Below the pieces are notes generated by a model. The model had not been told where the DNA came from. It did not search any database and worked only from the letters and a program-made list of their open reading frames with translations. 64,000 bases of DNA from Lachnospiraceae bacterium NK4A144 (GTDB lineage Bacteria; Bacillota; Clostridia; Lachnospirales; Lachnospiraceae): the NCBI GenBank assembly GCA_000424365.1, contig AUJT01000007.1:1-64000 (forward strand), given 5' to 3'. Both the position numbers and the translations under genes were made by a program. How positions within the stretch are numbered: position 1 is the first letter of the stretch; the number at the start of each line of letters is the position of its first letter. Positions 51,278 through 60,836 of this stretch are shown piece after piece.

Positions 51278-52456
51278 ATGAGAAAACTTATTTCTACAGT
51301 GCTGACATTGCTCCTGGCGATCAGTCTGACGGCCTGTGCTTCAACGGCTTCAGAGGAAAGTGCATCAGATGATGGCGAAATGCGTGTCGCAATGATCGCG
51401 GATTACGCGGACATAACAGATATGTCTTTTAATCAGACAAGTTATGAAGCATGTAAGAAGTGGGCTGCGGATAATGGAAAGAAATTTACATATTATCGTT
51501 CGCCCGGGGATTCCACGGCCGATCGTGTTGCCATGGTAGATAAGGCAGTGGCAGACGGATATAACGTTATCGTTGCGCCGGGATACGCATTTGCAGGCAT
51601 GGTCGTTGAAGAGTCGGATCTTTATCATGATGTTAAGTTTATCGTGCTCGATCTTTCGGCAGGTGACCTGTTGTCTGACGCACTGGGAGATAAGTATGAC
51701 TATAATCCCGATAATTGGGATGTAAAAAAATATTATCATGCTGACAACGTTTACTGTGCGATCTACGCAGAGGAAATAGACGGATATATGGCTGGTCAGT
51801 ATGCGGTTAAGAGCGGTCACAGAAAGATCGCGTATCTTGGGGGCATGGCAGTACCAGCCGTTAAGCGTTTTGGCTATGGATTTGTTCAGGGGGCAGATGA
51901 TGCCGCAGTTGAGCTGGGACTTACAGATGTAGAAGTTAATTACGCATACGGAAACCAGTTTAACGGAGATGCAGATATTACAGCTGCTATGGATACCTGG
52001 TATCACAACGGCACAGAAGTTGTTTTTGCCTGCGGAGGAAGTATTTATACATCTGTTGCTGAGGCAGCTGCAAAAGTTGGTGGAAAAGTCATCGGAGTAG
52101 ACGTTGACCAGAAAGCTACTATTGATGGTACATACGGTGAAGGAATGACTGTTACTTCTGCGATGAAGGGACTTTCTGCTACGATCAATACTCTGCTCGA
52201 TGCCATTAATGAAGACAGGTTTGATGAGTATGGTGGAAAGATCGAGACATTGGGGCTTGTATCCGAAGATCCTGAGAAAAATTATGTTCAGCTTCCGCTT
52301 GAGTCAACACAGTGGAATGAGAATTTTACAGAAGAGGATTATCGTAAGCTTGTTTCAGAAATCCTGAACGGAAATATACAGATATCAAATGATGTTTCCG
52401 CAGATGAACCGCCTGCAAAAAATGTAGTCGTAAATTATCAGGGAAATCTGAAATAA
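51278..52456 (+). CDS. BMP family substrate-binding lipoprotein (nucleoside-type ABC importer)
   Basis: 392 residues from ATG 51278, which is 5 bases behind GGAGG. The lipobox is LTACAS near residues 17-22. The mature part has MRVAMIADYADITDMSFNQTSYEACKKW, YNVIVAPGYAF, YMAGQYAVKSGHRKIAYLGG and VVFACGGSIYTSVAEAA (each in part), as in PnrA/BmpA-type proteins that bind purine or pyrimidine nucleosides outside the cell. It stands first in an importer operon with one ATPase and two permeases. Confidence 0.92.
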   Translation: MRKLISTVLTLLLAISLTACASTASEESASDDGEMRVAMIADYADITDMSFNQTSYEACKKWAADNGKKFTYYRSPGDSTADRVAMVDKAVADGYNVIVAPGYAFAGMVVEESDLYHDVKFIVLDLSAGDLLSDALGDKYDYNPDNWDVKKYYHADNVYCAIYAEEIDGYMAGQYAVKSGHRKIAYLGGMAVPAVKRFGYGFVQGADDAAVELGLTDVEVNYAYGNQFNGDADITAAMDTWYHNGTEVVFACGGSIYTSVAEAAAKVGGKVIGVDVDQKATIDGTYGEGMTVTSAMKGLSATINTLLDAINEDRFDEYGGKIETLGLVSEDPEKNYVQLPLESTQWNENFTEEDYRKLVSEILNGNIQISNDVSADEPPAKNVVVNYQGNLK

Positions 52457-52537
52457 AAGAGATTATTCACACTTTCATACGCCCTCAGCGGAAAGCGCTT
52501 CGGGATGTTTTGAATAGAAAGAAAGGATACAGACATA

Positions 52538-54082
52538 ATGGGTGAGACACCATATGCAATAGAAATGCTTGGTATAACCAAGAGATTTTCCGGTATTACA
52601 GCAAATGACGATATCACGCTTCAGCTTAAGAAAGGTGAGATCCATGCCCTCCTTGGAGAAAACGGAGCAGGAAAATCTACTTTGATGAGTATTCTTTTCG
52701 GTCTTTATCAGCCGGATAAAGGAATCATCAAAAAGGATGGTAAAGAAGTAAAGGTTACAGATCCTAATGCGGCGGATCGACTCGGAATCGGCATGGTACA
52801 TCAGCATTTCCAGCTAGTTGAATGCTTTACTGTTTTGGAAAACATCGTACTCGGTGTAGAGACAACGAAGCATGGATTTTTGCAGCAGAAAGAAGCAAGG
52901 AAAAAGATCATGGAGCTGTCCGACAGATACGGTCTCATGATCGATCCTGATGCAAGGATCTCTGACATAACAGTTGGTATGCAACAGAGAACAGAAATCT
53001 TAAAAATGCTGTATCGTGACAGTGACGTACTGATCTTTGATGAACCTACAGCTGTACTTACTCCGCAGGAAATTGAGGAACTCATGAAGATACTCAAGAA
53101 TCTTGCGGTAGAGGGAAAATCAATTCTTTTCATTTCTCATAAGCTTAATGAGATCATGGAAGTTGCTGACAGATGTTCTGTAATTCGCAGAGGTAAATAT
53201 ATAGGAACAGTTGATATCGATGCGACAACACCTGAAGAACTTTCCAGAATGATGTGCGGACATGATGTTAAGCTCAGTGTTGACAAGGATCCTGCAAAGA
53301 CAGGAGAGGTCATCCTTGAGGTTGCGGGACTCTCTGTTCATGGAAAGAAAAAGGGTAAGGAAAAAGTTCGTAATGTTTCCTTTAATGTACGTGCGGGCGA
53401 GATCGTCTGCATTGCGGGAATAGATGGAAACGGACAGACAGAGCTTGTGTATGGTCTTACAGGTCTTACTCCTGTGTCGGGTGGAAAGATTTCTCTTTGT
53501 GGAGAGGATATAACTCATGCATCGGTAAGAAAACGTTCAGAAAAGATGTCACATATCCCGGAAGACCGTCATAAGCATGGACTCGTGCTGGATTACAGCC
53601 TGGAGTACAACATGGTCCTTCAGAGATATTTTGAACCTCAATTTGTTTCAGGCGCAGGATTCTTAAAGAAGAAAGTTATCCGTGAATATGCGGAACGCCT
53701 CATCAATACATATGATGTACGAAGCGGAGAAGGTGCACAGACTATAGTTCGCAGCATGTCCGGCGGTAACCAGCAGAAAGCTATCATAGCGAGAGAGATC
53801 GACCGTGGCCCGAAGTTACTCGTCGCAGTACAGCCGACAAGAGGTCTTGACGTAGGTGCGATAGAAAATATCCATAAGCAGCTCGTTGCAGAGAGAGACA
53901 GGGGGGCGGCTGTATTGCTCGTATCTCTGGAACTCGAGGAAGTAATGAACCTCTCTGACAGGATACTCGTTATGTATGAGGGAGAAATCGTTGGAGAATT
54001 TGATCCAAAGAAAACAGATAATGAAGAACTTGGTATGTATATGTCAGGAGCAAAACGAAATACAGTGGAGGCAGACAGATGA
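52538..54082 (+). CDS. Nucleoside-type ABC importer ATP-binding protein (double ATPase)
   Basis: 514 residues with two ABC modules. The first has LLGENGAGKSTLMSILFG (Walker A), ISDITVGMQQRTEIL and LIFDEPTAVLTPQE; the second has AGIDGNGQTELVYGLTG, MSGGNQQKAIIAREI and LLVAVQPTRGLDVGA, with the degenerate Walker A usual for this sugar/nucleoside type. It couples with the two permeases encoded downstream. The end overlaps the first permease by 4 bases. Confidence 0.94.
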   Translation: MGETPYAIEMLGITKRFSGITANDDITLQLKKGEIHALLGENGAGKSTLMSILFGLYQPDKGIIKKDGKEVKVTDPNAADRLGIGMVHQHFQLVECFTVLENIVLGVETTKHGFLQQKEARKKIMELSDRYGLMIDPDARISDITVGMQQRTEILKMLYRDSDVLIFDEPTAVLTPQEIEELMKILKNLAVEGKSILFISHKLNEIMEVADRCSVIRRGKYIGTVDIDATTPEELSRMMCGHDVKLSVDKDPAKTGEVILEVAGLSVHGKKKGKEKVRNVSFNVRAGEIVCIAGIDGNGQTELVYGLTGLTPVSGGKISLCGEDITHASVRKRSEKMSHIPEDRHKHGLVLDYSLEYNMVLQRYFEPQFVSGAGFLKKKVIREYAERLINTYDVRSGEGAQTIVRSMSGGNQQKAIIAREIDRGPKLLVAVQPTRGLDVGAIENIHKQLVAERDRGAAVLLVSLELEEVMNLSDRILVMYEGEIVGEFDPKKTDNEELGMYMSGAKRNTVEADR

Positions 54083-55173
54083 AAGAAAATAAAAGTATTC
54101 TGAAGAACGAAGGCTTTCAGTCTGTGTTTGCAGCCCTGATCTGTATTTTGGTCGGACTTGCTGTAGGATATATCGTTTTAGCATTGATAAATCCTGCAGA
54201 AGCTACTGAGGCAATGCTTGATATCATCCGTAATTTTGCAAATTATCCAAGAACATCTGCAAAGATGAAGTATCTTGGAAACACTCTTGTTAAGGTAGCA
54301 CCGCTCCTTATGTGTGCCCTTTCCGTTAATTTCTGTTATAAGACAGGACTTTTCAATATCGGTGCGGCAGGGCAGTATGTTGTAGGTGCGGCAGCTTCTC
54401 TCTACGGAGCTCTTGCCTGGCATATGCCGTGGTATGTATGCATTCTGATGGCTATGGCAGCGGGAATTATTTGGGGAGCACTTGTTGGTCTTCTCAAAGC
54501 ATATGGAAATGTTAATGAAGTTATTTCCGGTATCATGCTTAACTGGATCGCACTTTATCTCACAAATATGCTGCTTGGAACGGTATCTGAGGCAGCTACA
54601 CCGTATACTACACAGATAAAGTCAGTTAATACAGATGCGCTTATTCCGGATCTGGGACTTAGAAGTCTTTTTATAAACAGATATGTAACACTTGCTATTC
54701 CGTTTTCGGTGATCATAGCTGTTGCTGTTTGGGTCGTGCTTACAAAGACAAAATTTGGCTATGAACTTTGTGCGACAGGATTTAACAGAAATGCGGCAAA
54801 GTATTCGGGAATGAATGAAAAACGAAATGTTATCATGTCTCTGATGATCGGCGGTGCGCTGGCGGCTGTTGGAGCATCTTTCCTTTATCTTTCCGGATAT
54901 GAGCAGTGGCAGACCACCCAGAGCGCAGTTCCTGCAATGGGATTTAATGGTATTGCGGCAACTTTTCTCGGAGGTCTGAACCCGATCGGAACAATATTTG
55001 CGTCATATTTTATACAGCACATAACATCAGGAGGCGCTTATCTGGACACGAATATTTATCCGTCTCAGATAGCAGATCTTATAACAGCGATCATCATATA
55101 TCTCTGTGGATTTGTCCTCTTCTTTAAGCATCTTATGAATACTAAAAGGGCATCAAAGGGAGGTAAAAATTAA
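54079..55173 (+). CDS. Nucleoside-type ABC importer permease 1
   Basis: 364 residues with about eight to ten membrane segments. PLLMCALSVNFCYKTGLFNIGAAGQYVVGA and NEVISGIMLNWIALYLTNML (both in part) match the BPD_transp_2 permeases that partner BMP-type binding proteins (NupP/YufP). ATGA overlap with the ATPase gene and a one-base overlap with the next permease indicate tight coupling. Confidence 0.93.
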   Translation: MKENKSILKNEGFQSVFAALICILVGLAVGYIVLALINPAEATEAMLDIIRNFANYPRTSAKMKYLGNTLVKVAPLLMCALSVNFCYKTGLFNIGAAGQYVVGAAASLYGALAWHMPWYVCILMAMAAGIIWGALVGLLKAYGNVNEVISGIMLNWIALYLTNMLLGTVSEAATPYTTQIKSVNTDALIPDLGLRSLFINRYVTLAIPFSVIIAVAVWVVLTKTKFGYELCATGFNRNAAKYSGMNEKRNVIMSLMIGGALAAVGASFLYLSGYEQWQTTQSAVPAMGFNGIAATFLGGLNPIGTIFASYFIQHITSGGAYLDTNIYPSQIADLITAIIIYLCGFVLFFKHLMNTKRASKGGKN

Positions 55174-56111
55174 TGGTACTTCTGATACAATATACGCTTA
55201 TTTTTGCAGCTGTTCTGACACTGGTAGCTCTTGGAGGCTGTTTTTCTGAGCATTCAGGAGTGATAAATCTTGGTCTCGAGGGTGTAATGGTCATGGGAGC
55301 TCTCGGCGGAGCACTTACGCTTAAATATATGGGCGGAAGCTCTGCTCCGCTGGTTGTTATCGCAGTGCTCCTGGTTTCAGCTGTCTGTGGACTTGTATAT
55401 ACGTTTCTTCTCGGAACAGCTTGCATTAACTTAAAGGCAGATCAGACACTTGTAGGTACTGCTCTGAATATTCTTGCTACAGCTCTTGCATCGATAATCG
55501 CGAGAGCCGTTAATTCAACAGAAGAAGCAGATAACGTGTCTACGATCATAAAGTACAATGCCGGCAGAAAGGCATTTATTTTAAGATTTGGACATTTTGA
55601 ATTTAACTGGTCCATGCTTGTAGCGGTAATAGCACTTGTAATTGCTTATGTTGTTCTTTACCGTACAAAATTTGGCGTGCATTTAAGAGCCTGCGGTGAG
55701 AATCCTCAGGCAGCCGATTCTGTTGGAATAAATGTTTTTCGCAATCGCTGGGCGGGTGTTCTTATTTCCGGTATCCTCGGCGGTATAGGCGGTATCGTTT
55801 ATATCATGGCAGGTGTTTCTGAGTGGAAGTTTGAGACAGGCGTTGCAGGATTTGGATTTTTAGCTCTGGCAGTTATGATCTTTGGTGCCTGGAAACCTGT
55901 GAATATCGGTTTGGCAGCTCTTCTTTTCGGATTTTTCAGAGCTCTTTCCAATGTGTACAGCGGCTTTGACTGGATGGCATCACTTCATATTCCCGGTACG
56001 GTCTATAACATGCTTCCGTATGTTATCTCTCTACTGGTACTGGCGTTTACATCCAAGAATTCTGCAGCACCTAAGGCGGAAGGTATTCCGTATGACAAAG
56101 GACGCAGGTAA
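55173..56111 (+). CDS. Nucleoside-type ABC importer permease 2
   Basis: 312 residues, polytopic. ALGGCFSEHSGVINLGLEGVMVMG, DQTLVGTALNILATALASI and RACGENPQAADSVGINV are the NupQ/YufQ-type signatures (given in part). It completes the heterodimeric pore. The operon probably ends here; the 113 bases to the next gene contain no strong hairpin. Confidence 0.93.
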   Translation: MVLLIQYTLIFAAVLTLVALGGCFSEHSGVINLGLEGVMVMGALGGALTLKYMGGSSAPLVVIAVLLVSAVCGLVYTFLLGTACINLKADQTLVGTALNILATALASIIARAVNSTEEADNVSTIIKYNAGRKAFILRFGHFEFNWSMLVAVIALVIAYVVLYRTKFGVHLRACGENPQAADSVGINVFRNRWAGVLISGILGGIGGIVYIMAGVSEWKFETGVAGFGFLALAVMIFGAWKPVNIGLAALLFGFFRALSNVYSGFDWMASLHIPGTVYNMLPYVISLLVLAFTSKNSAAPKAEGIPYDKGRR

Positions 56112-56224
56112 TAGAGGCATCTTGATGCAGCGTGGATTTTAGCTTGTTTTTTTCGTATATATAGTCGGCAGAGTGTGTTTTAGTGCTTAAGCACATAAAC
56201 TCGCGGAGGGGAACAGGCGACGTT

Positions 56225-57394
56225 ATGTATGAGATAAATCTGGTTGAGATATATATTTCTAATCTAATGGGATTTTTACTGATGGTAGGTGTCTATCTTG
56301 GTAATGCCTGGAAGATGAAAAAGAAAAACAGTGAGGACAGGGTCCTGCTGAGAATGATCCTGACAGTTATGATCTCATGTGTTATCGATCCGATCGCATA
56401 TACGGTCAATGGTATGCAGGGAGGCATTTTCTGGTGGCTCAACTATATTTGCAATTTTTGGTCGTATGCTGCGGATCTGATAATCGGTCCGGCATGGATC
56501 GCCATGATCAAGATGCATGTGAGTGGAACCGATGAGAAGTTTCATCGTAACTTAGTCATGATCTCGTCTACAGTGGGATGTTTGTCGCTCCTGATCAACT
56601 TTATCCATCCGTTGATCTTCTGGGTGGATGAAAATAATATCTATTGTCGTGGTCCGCTTTTCTGGCTGTTTCCCGCAGTGGGGGCGATGTATATCATTGA
56701 CGGTATTGTCGTTTACCTGATAGGAAGAGCGAGAGGAAGCATACTCAGATTTTTTCCGGTTATGCAGTTTTTCCTGCCGGTCGTGATCGGGCTTGTGATA
56801 CAGATCATGTTTGTCGGTATCACGATGATATGGCCGGGACTGGCTATAGGTATGACTACGATGATCATATCGCTTCAGAATGAGAATATATTTAAGGACC
56901 GGCTTACAGGTCTTATGAACAGGTTTTATCTGGATAAGATCGAGGGCGAATTAAAACAACACCAGGCTTTTGGTCTCATGATGCTGGATATGAATGATTT
57001 TAAGAGCATAAATGATCAGTATGGTCATTCGGAGGGAGATCAGGCGTTGATCGCGATGGGATCGATCCTTCGTAAGACAGTTTGGGTTCATGGAACTGTT
57101 ATCCGATATGCGGGAGACGAATTTGTGATCCTTCTCTATGCAGACAGGGAAGAATTCATGGAGTCTTTTAAGAATCTCATTAATCAGAATATCGAAGAAT
57201 ACAATAATAGAAGCGGAAAAGGCTACAGACTTTCGGTGTCTGTAGGATATGGGATCTTTAATCTGGAAAAGGATACAATGGATGATATCATGAAACTCGT
57301 GGATCAGCGTATGTATGAGGATAAGCGGCGATATTATGAAGAAAATCCGCAGAGAGAACGGCGGCATGCCATAAAGAATGAGGAAAGTACATAA
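56225..57394 (+). CDS. Membrane-bound diguanylate cyclase (GGDEF domain)
   Basis: 389 residues from ATG 56225; a GTG 42 bases upstream is less likely, and the strong GGAGGGG lies 13 bases before the ATG, so the start is moderately certain. Residues 1-220 hold about six or seven membrane helices. Residues 225-385 are a GGDEF domain: DRLTGLMNRFYLDKIEG, MMLDMNDFKSINDQYGHSEGD and the active-site loop RYAGDEFVILLY, with A for the first G, a change many active enzymes carry. No RxxD inhibitory site is apparent. It would make cyclic di-GMP in response to a membrane signal. No PilZ or EAL protein is nearby. Confidence 0.9.
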   Translation: MYEINLVEIYISNLMGFLLMVGVYLGNAWKMKKKNSEDRVLLRMILTVMISCVIDPIAYTVNGMQGGIFWWLNYICNFWSYAADLIIGPAWIAMIKMHVSGTDEKFHRNLVMISSTVGCLSLLINFIHPLIFWVDENNIYCRGPLFWLFPAVGAMYIIDGIVVYLIGRARGSILRFFPVMQFFLPVVIGLVIQIMFVGITMIWPGLAIGMTTMIISLQNENIFKDRLTGLMNRFYLDKIEGELKQHQAFGLMMLDMNDFKSINDQYGHSEGDQALIAMGSILRKTVWVHGTVIRYAGDEFVILLYADREEFMESFKNLINQNIEEYNNRSGKGYRLSVSVGYGIFNLEKDTMDDIMKLVDQRMYEDKRRYYEENPQRERRHAIKNEEST

Positions 57395-57415
57395 ATTTGT
57401 TGATGAAATAATGAG

Positions 57416-57452
57416 GACTGTTATGTGTGGAAAACGCATAACAGTCTTTTTT
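57416..57452 (+). terminator. Terminator after the GGDEF gene
   Basis: GACTGTTATG / CATAACAGTC stem followed by TTTTTT. Confidence 0.9.
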
Positions 57453-57513
57453 ACTTATGGTATGATAGTAGAGTTGATTTGTGAGGATTAAGTATTTGGT
57501 TTATAGGAGCAGT

Positions 57514-57876
57514 ATGGAGAGTTTTAAGAATAAGACATTTCTGGACAGCATAATCTGTGCTGTGCGCGGCATGGTCAATGCATTTAAGACAGAGAAAAAT
57601 TTTAAGTATTATTTTTTGATAGCGATTTTTTTCCTTATCGTAAACATTGTACTGGGTGTTAAGAGCTGGTTGTACATCGCATATGTGATACCGGCAGCGG
57701 GGGTGTTTTCTGCAGAGCTTATAAATACTGCGGTAGAACATCTCTGTAATTATGTGTCCACAGAAATCCATCCGGAGCTGGGAATAGTCAAGGACATAGC
57801 GGCGGCTACAGTTTTATTTTGGGGATTTGGATACTTTGCAGTGGAGATAATGATCATACTCCAGACTGTTAACTGA
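57514..57876 (+). CDS. dgkA: Diacylglycerol kinase family protein (undecaprenol kinase type)
   Basis: 120 residues from ATG 57514 with AGGAG 4 bases before it. Three membrane helices and the family core AELINTAVEHLCNYVS and GIVKDIAAATVLFWGFGY. Gram-positive DgkA proteins phosphorylate mainly undecaprenol to recycle the lipid carrier, although diacylglycerol is an alternative. It opens the lipid operon and lies 9 bases upstream of the CarS-like gene. Confidence 0.9.
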   Translation: MESFKNKTFLDSIICAVRGMVNAFKTEKNFKYYFLIAIFFLIVNIVLGVKSWLYIAYVIPAAGVFSAELINTAVEHLCNYVSTEIHPELGIVKDIAAATVLFWGFGYFAVEIMIILQTVN

Positions 57877-57885
57877 AGGAAAAAT

Positions 57886-58452
57886 ATGATTGCGGGTATG
57901 TATATTACGATGATGCCGGTGATACTTGCCGGCATTTTTAATATGATTTTTGTAAAGACAGGGTTTTATAAAAGGCACAGGATACCAATAGATGGCGGAC
58001 ATGTATATAGGGATGGAAAACGGATCTTTGGAGATAATAAGACCTGGATCGGTTTTTTAAGTATGATCATTATAAGTATGATAACGACTATTCTATGGGG
58101 ATATTTATGTACATGTTTTTCTTTCGGAAATCTTAATGAATTATACAGAATTTATGATAACACTGTACTGTATAATGCAGGAGTTGGATTTTATTTCGGT
58201 TTTTCATATATGCTTTTTGAACTGCCAAATAGTTTTATAAAAAGGAGACTCAGCATTACTCCCGGAAAGACGGAGAACAGGCTGTTTTTTGTGATAGATC
58301 AGATTGACAGCCTTATAGGTGTCATGCTGATACTATTTTTAGTAAGTGGAATATCTGTATGGAAATATCTTTTCTATATCTTTTTGGGCGGCTTTACGCA
58401 TATATCCGTGAATTTTATCCTATATAAATTGAAGGTCAGGAGAAATTTATGA
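57886..58452 (+). CDS. CarS-like CDP-lipid synthase (CDP-diacylglycerol/CDP-archaeol synthase family)
   Basis: 188 residues, four or five membrane segments. IDGGHVYRDGKRIFGDNKTWIGF, LFELPNSFIKRRLSITPGKTEN and FFVIDQIDSLIGVM (each in part) are the motifs of the CarS/DUF46 cytidylyltransferases first known from archaea. It should make the CDP-activated lipid used by the PssA encoded next. A 4-base overlap couples it to that gene. No ordinary CdsA motif is present. The exact lipid substrate is inference. Confidence 0.87.
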   Translation: MIAGMYITMMPVILAGIFNMIFVKTGFYKRHRIPIDGGHVYRDGKRIFGDNKTWIGFLSMIIISMITTILWGYLCTCFSFGNLNELYRIYDNTVLYNAGVGFYFGFSYMLFELPNSFIKRRLSITPGKTENRLFFVIDQIDSLIGVMLILFLVSGISVWKYLFYIFLGGFTHISVNFILYKLKVRRNL

Positions 58453-59057
58453 GAGATAAGATAATAGGGGTTTATAACAGGTCGGTAATAATGACGTATG
58501 TTGGGATATTATCGGCTTTTACAGGAATTGGCTTTTTGATATACAGATCTGATATCCGTAATGCGGTTTTATGTCTGATAATATCCGGTATATGTGATCT
58601 CTTTGACGGAGTGATAGCGAGAAGATGCAATAGGACAGAAGAGGAGAAGCAGTTTGGAATCCAAATCGATACTTTGGCTGATGTGATATCTTTTCTGATG
58701 CTTCCTGCGGTATTGTTGCAGTATCTTACTCACACAGGTGTTATTCCTATGGTCATAGCTGCGTTTTATATTCTTTGCGGCGTATCAAGGCTTGGATGGT
58801 TTAACATTACGACGGAGAAAAATCAGGAATTTTTTCAGGGCCTGCCTGTGACATATACAGCGCTCATAGTACCTGTTTATTACATTCTGACATTATTTGT
58901 AAATGGGTTTAACTTTGAATATGTGACCTATACAGTTTACCTGCTAATAGCGATTTTTTATGTACTGAATATCCGTATCCCAAAGCCGCGTGGGATATGG
59001 TATGTGATCTTTCCGTTAATTGCCGTAGTTAGTATAGCTGTTCTAATTGTGAGATAA
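58449..59057 (+). CDS. pssA: CDP-diacylglycerol-serine O-phosphatidyltransferase
   Basis: 202 residues, polytopic. The CDP-alcohol phosphotransferase motif is DGVIARR...FGIQIDTLAD with three extra residues between the halves. The following Psd gene fixes the alcohol as serine with good probability. It makes phosphatidylserine from CDP-lipid and L-serine in the membrane. Confidence 0.9.
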   Translation: MRDKIIGVYNRSVIMTYVGILSAFTGIGFLIYRSDIRNAVLCLIISGICDLFDGVIARRCNRTEEEKQFGIQIDTLADVISFLMLPAVLLQYLTHTGVIPMVIAAFYILCGVSRLGWFNITTEKNQEFFQGLPVTYTALIVPVYYILTLFVNGFNFEYVTYTVYLLIAIFYVLNIRIPKPRGIWYVIFPLIAVVSIAVLIVR

Positions 59058-59060
59058 CAT

Positions 59061-59912
59061 ATGATACAGATTTATGACAGACAAAGAAAAGAAATATATA
59101 CAGAAGAGGAATATGGAAAGGGAGCGCTGCAGTTTCTTTATCACACGGTGCGGGGGCGGATATTATTAAAACTATTTATAGCACGGCCGGAATTTAGTAG
59201 AAAGAGAGCAGCGTACTATAGATCATCGAAGTCTGTCCGGGATATCGAGCCATTTATCAAAAAGTACCATGTCGATATGACCGGTTACAGAATGGGGAAT
59301 TTCAGATCATTTAATGATTTCTTTACCAGAAAGAGAAAAGTGACCGATAGTTCAAAGACCGGAGAACTGGTGGCACCGGCGGACAGTAAACTTGCCGTAT
59401 ATGAGATAACGGATGAATTGAAACTCAAAATTAAAAATTCGGTATATTCTGTGGAAGATATCCTGCAGGATAAGATATTGGCAGAGAAGTATCAGGGTGG
59501 TATGTGTCTCGTATTTCGGTTAAGTGTCGATGACTACCATAGGTTTCACTTTATAGATGACGGCAGGATTCGAAGATACTACAAGATTCCCGGAGTACTT
59601 CATACAGTTAGAAGTATCTCCGAACGATATCATGTGTTTTCTGCAAATGCACGGGAAGTTACGGTTATGGACACAGCGCATTTTGGAGAAGTTACGGAAG
59701 TTGATGTGGGAGCATTACTTGTCGGAAAGATCCATAATCGAAAAACAGTGTCATTTCATAAGCTCATGGAAAAGGGCTATTTTGAATACGGTGGTTCAAC
59801 TGTTGTATTGCTCATGGAGAATGGTGTGAAGATAGATAGTGATATCTGTGAGATGAGCCGCAGGGGGATCGAGTGTAAGGTAAGGATTGGCGAGAGAATA
59901 GGGGGAAATTAA
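59061..59912 (+). CDS. psd: Phosphatidylserine decarboxylase
   Basis: 283 residues. FNDFFTRKRK, VAPADSKLAVYE, LSVDDYHRFHFIDDG and the self-cleavage site GGST (EYGGSTVVLL near residue 250), where the serine becomes the pyruvoyl cofactor. VHTVRSISERYHVFSANAREV is the family middle segment (in part, reading LHTVR here). It produces phosphatidylethanolamine and lies 3 bases after pssA. Confidence 0.94.
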   Translation: MIQIYDRQRKEIYTEEEYGKGALQFLYHTVRGRILLKLFIARPEFSRKRAAYYRSSKSVRDIEPFIKKYHVDMTGYRMGNFRSFNDFFTRKRKVTDSSKTGELVAPADSKLAVYEITDELKLKIKNSVYSVEDILQDKILAEKYQGGMCLVFRLSVDDYHRFHFIDDGRIRRYYKIPGVLHTVRSISERYHVFSANAREVTVMDTAHFGEVTEVDVGALLVGKIHNRKTVSFHKLMEKGYFEYGGSTVVLLMENGVKIDSDICEMSRRGIECKVRIGERIGGN

Positions 59913-59914
59913 GA

Positions 59915-60826
59915 ATGGTTGCAGCAATAAAAAGACTGAACATTTATCAGAAGGAAATGTATCCGGTGCTTCCGAGACTGGCGCTCGGATATATTGTGGC
60001 AGCGGAGATATACTTTATCATTTTATTAAATCATGGAGTTACGCATTTTAGTCTTGGTATTCAGGAACTGATCGCAGGATTCACTATCTTTAGTTTTCTT
60101 TTCTGGCTCAGGATTGCGGACGATTTTAAGGACTACGAACTTGACTGCAGATTATTTAATACGAGACCGCTTCCGTCGGGACGTGTGCAAAAAAAGGATC
60201 TTGCTGTCTTTATCGGAGCACTTATCGCTTTTACGGTCGTGATCAATTTTTTGTTTATGCCGAATTTTATCTTTTGCTTTATTCTCTATACCTATGGCTC
60301 ATTGATGGCTGTGTGGTTCTTTCAGAAGCATAAGATAGCAAAGTCACTTCCGTTAGCACTTGTGACCCACAATCCTGTGCAGATATTGATGAATATCTAT
60401 ATCATTTCTTTCACGGTCATAAAGTATCATATTTCTGCTTTTGACTTAACAAATGTGCTCGCATGCTTTACACTGTATTTTCCTGCACTTATTTGGGAGG
60501 TTTCCAGAAAGATCCGCGCACCGCAGGAAGAAACAGAGTATGTTACCTATTCAAAGCTTTTTGGATATAAAAAAGCAGTTGATTTTGTATTTATCGTGAC
60601 ATGGGTAGATATCATCACTAATTTTATACTAGTATGGAATCTGAATAAGCTTTCTGTTGCTGTATTATTTGCCCTTGTGTGCTGGATGAGCTGGAAATTT
60701 ATCGAGTACAAGAAGGATCCGCTTAAATACAGGATCGTTACAAAGGTTGAAAGATATACTTATTTGCAGGAAAGTACAATGATCTTGACTGTGGTTTTGT
60801 TTTTGATATTCGGAAAGATACTTTGA
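59915..60826 (+). CDS. UbiA family prenyltransferase-like membrane protein
   Basis: 303 residues with about eight membrane helices. The first UbiA aspartate motif is RIADDFKDYELD near residues 66-77, followed by TRPLPSGRV, both conserved in the superfamily. The second aspartate motif is replaced by IWEVSRKIRAPQEETEY, as in some divergent members. UbiA enzymes attach prenyl chains to aromatic or other acceptors. The acceptor here is unknown. It begins 2 bases after psd and ends 10 bases before the next start, so it is part of the lipid operon. Confidence 0.8.
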   Translation: MVAAIKRLNIYQKEMYPVLPRLALGYIVAAEIYFIILLNHGVTHFSLGIQELIAGFTIFSFLFWLRIADDFKDYELDCRLFNTRPLPSGRVQKKDLAVFIGALIAFTVVINFLFMPNFIFCFILYTYGSLMAVWFFQKHKIAKSLPLALVTHNPVQILMNIYIISFTVIKYHISAFDLTNVLACFTLYFPALIWEVSRKIRAPQEETEYVTYSKLFGYKKAVDFVFIVTWVDIITNFILVWNLNKLSVAVLFALVCWMSWKFIEYKKDPLKYRIVTKVERYTYLQESTMILTVVLFLIFGKIL

Positions 60827-60836
60827 GGTGAGGTGC

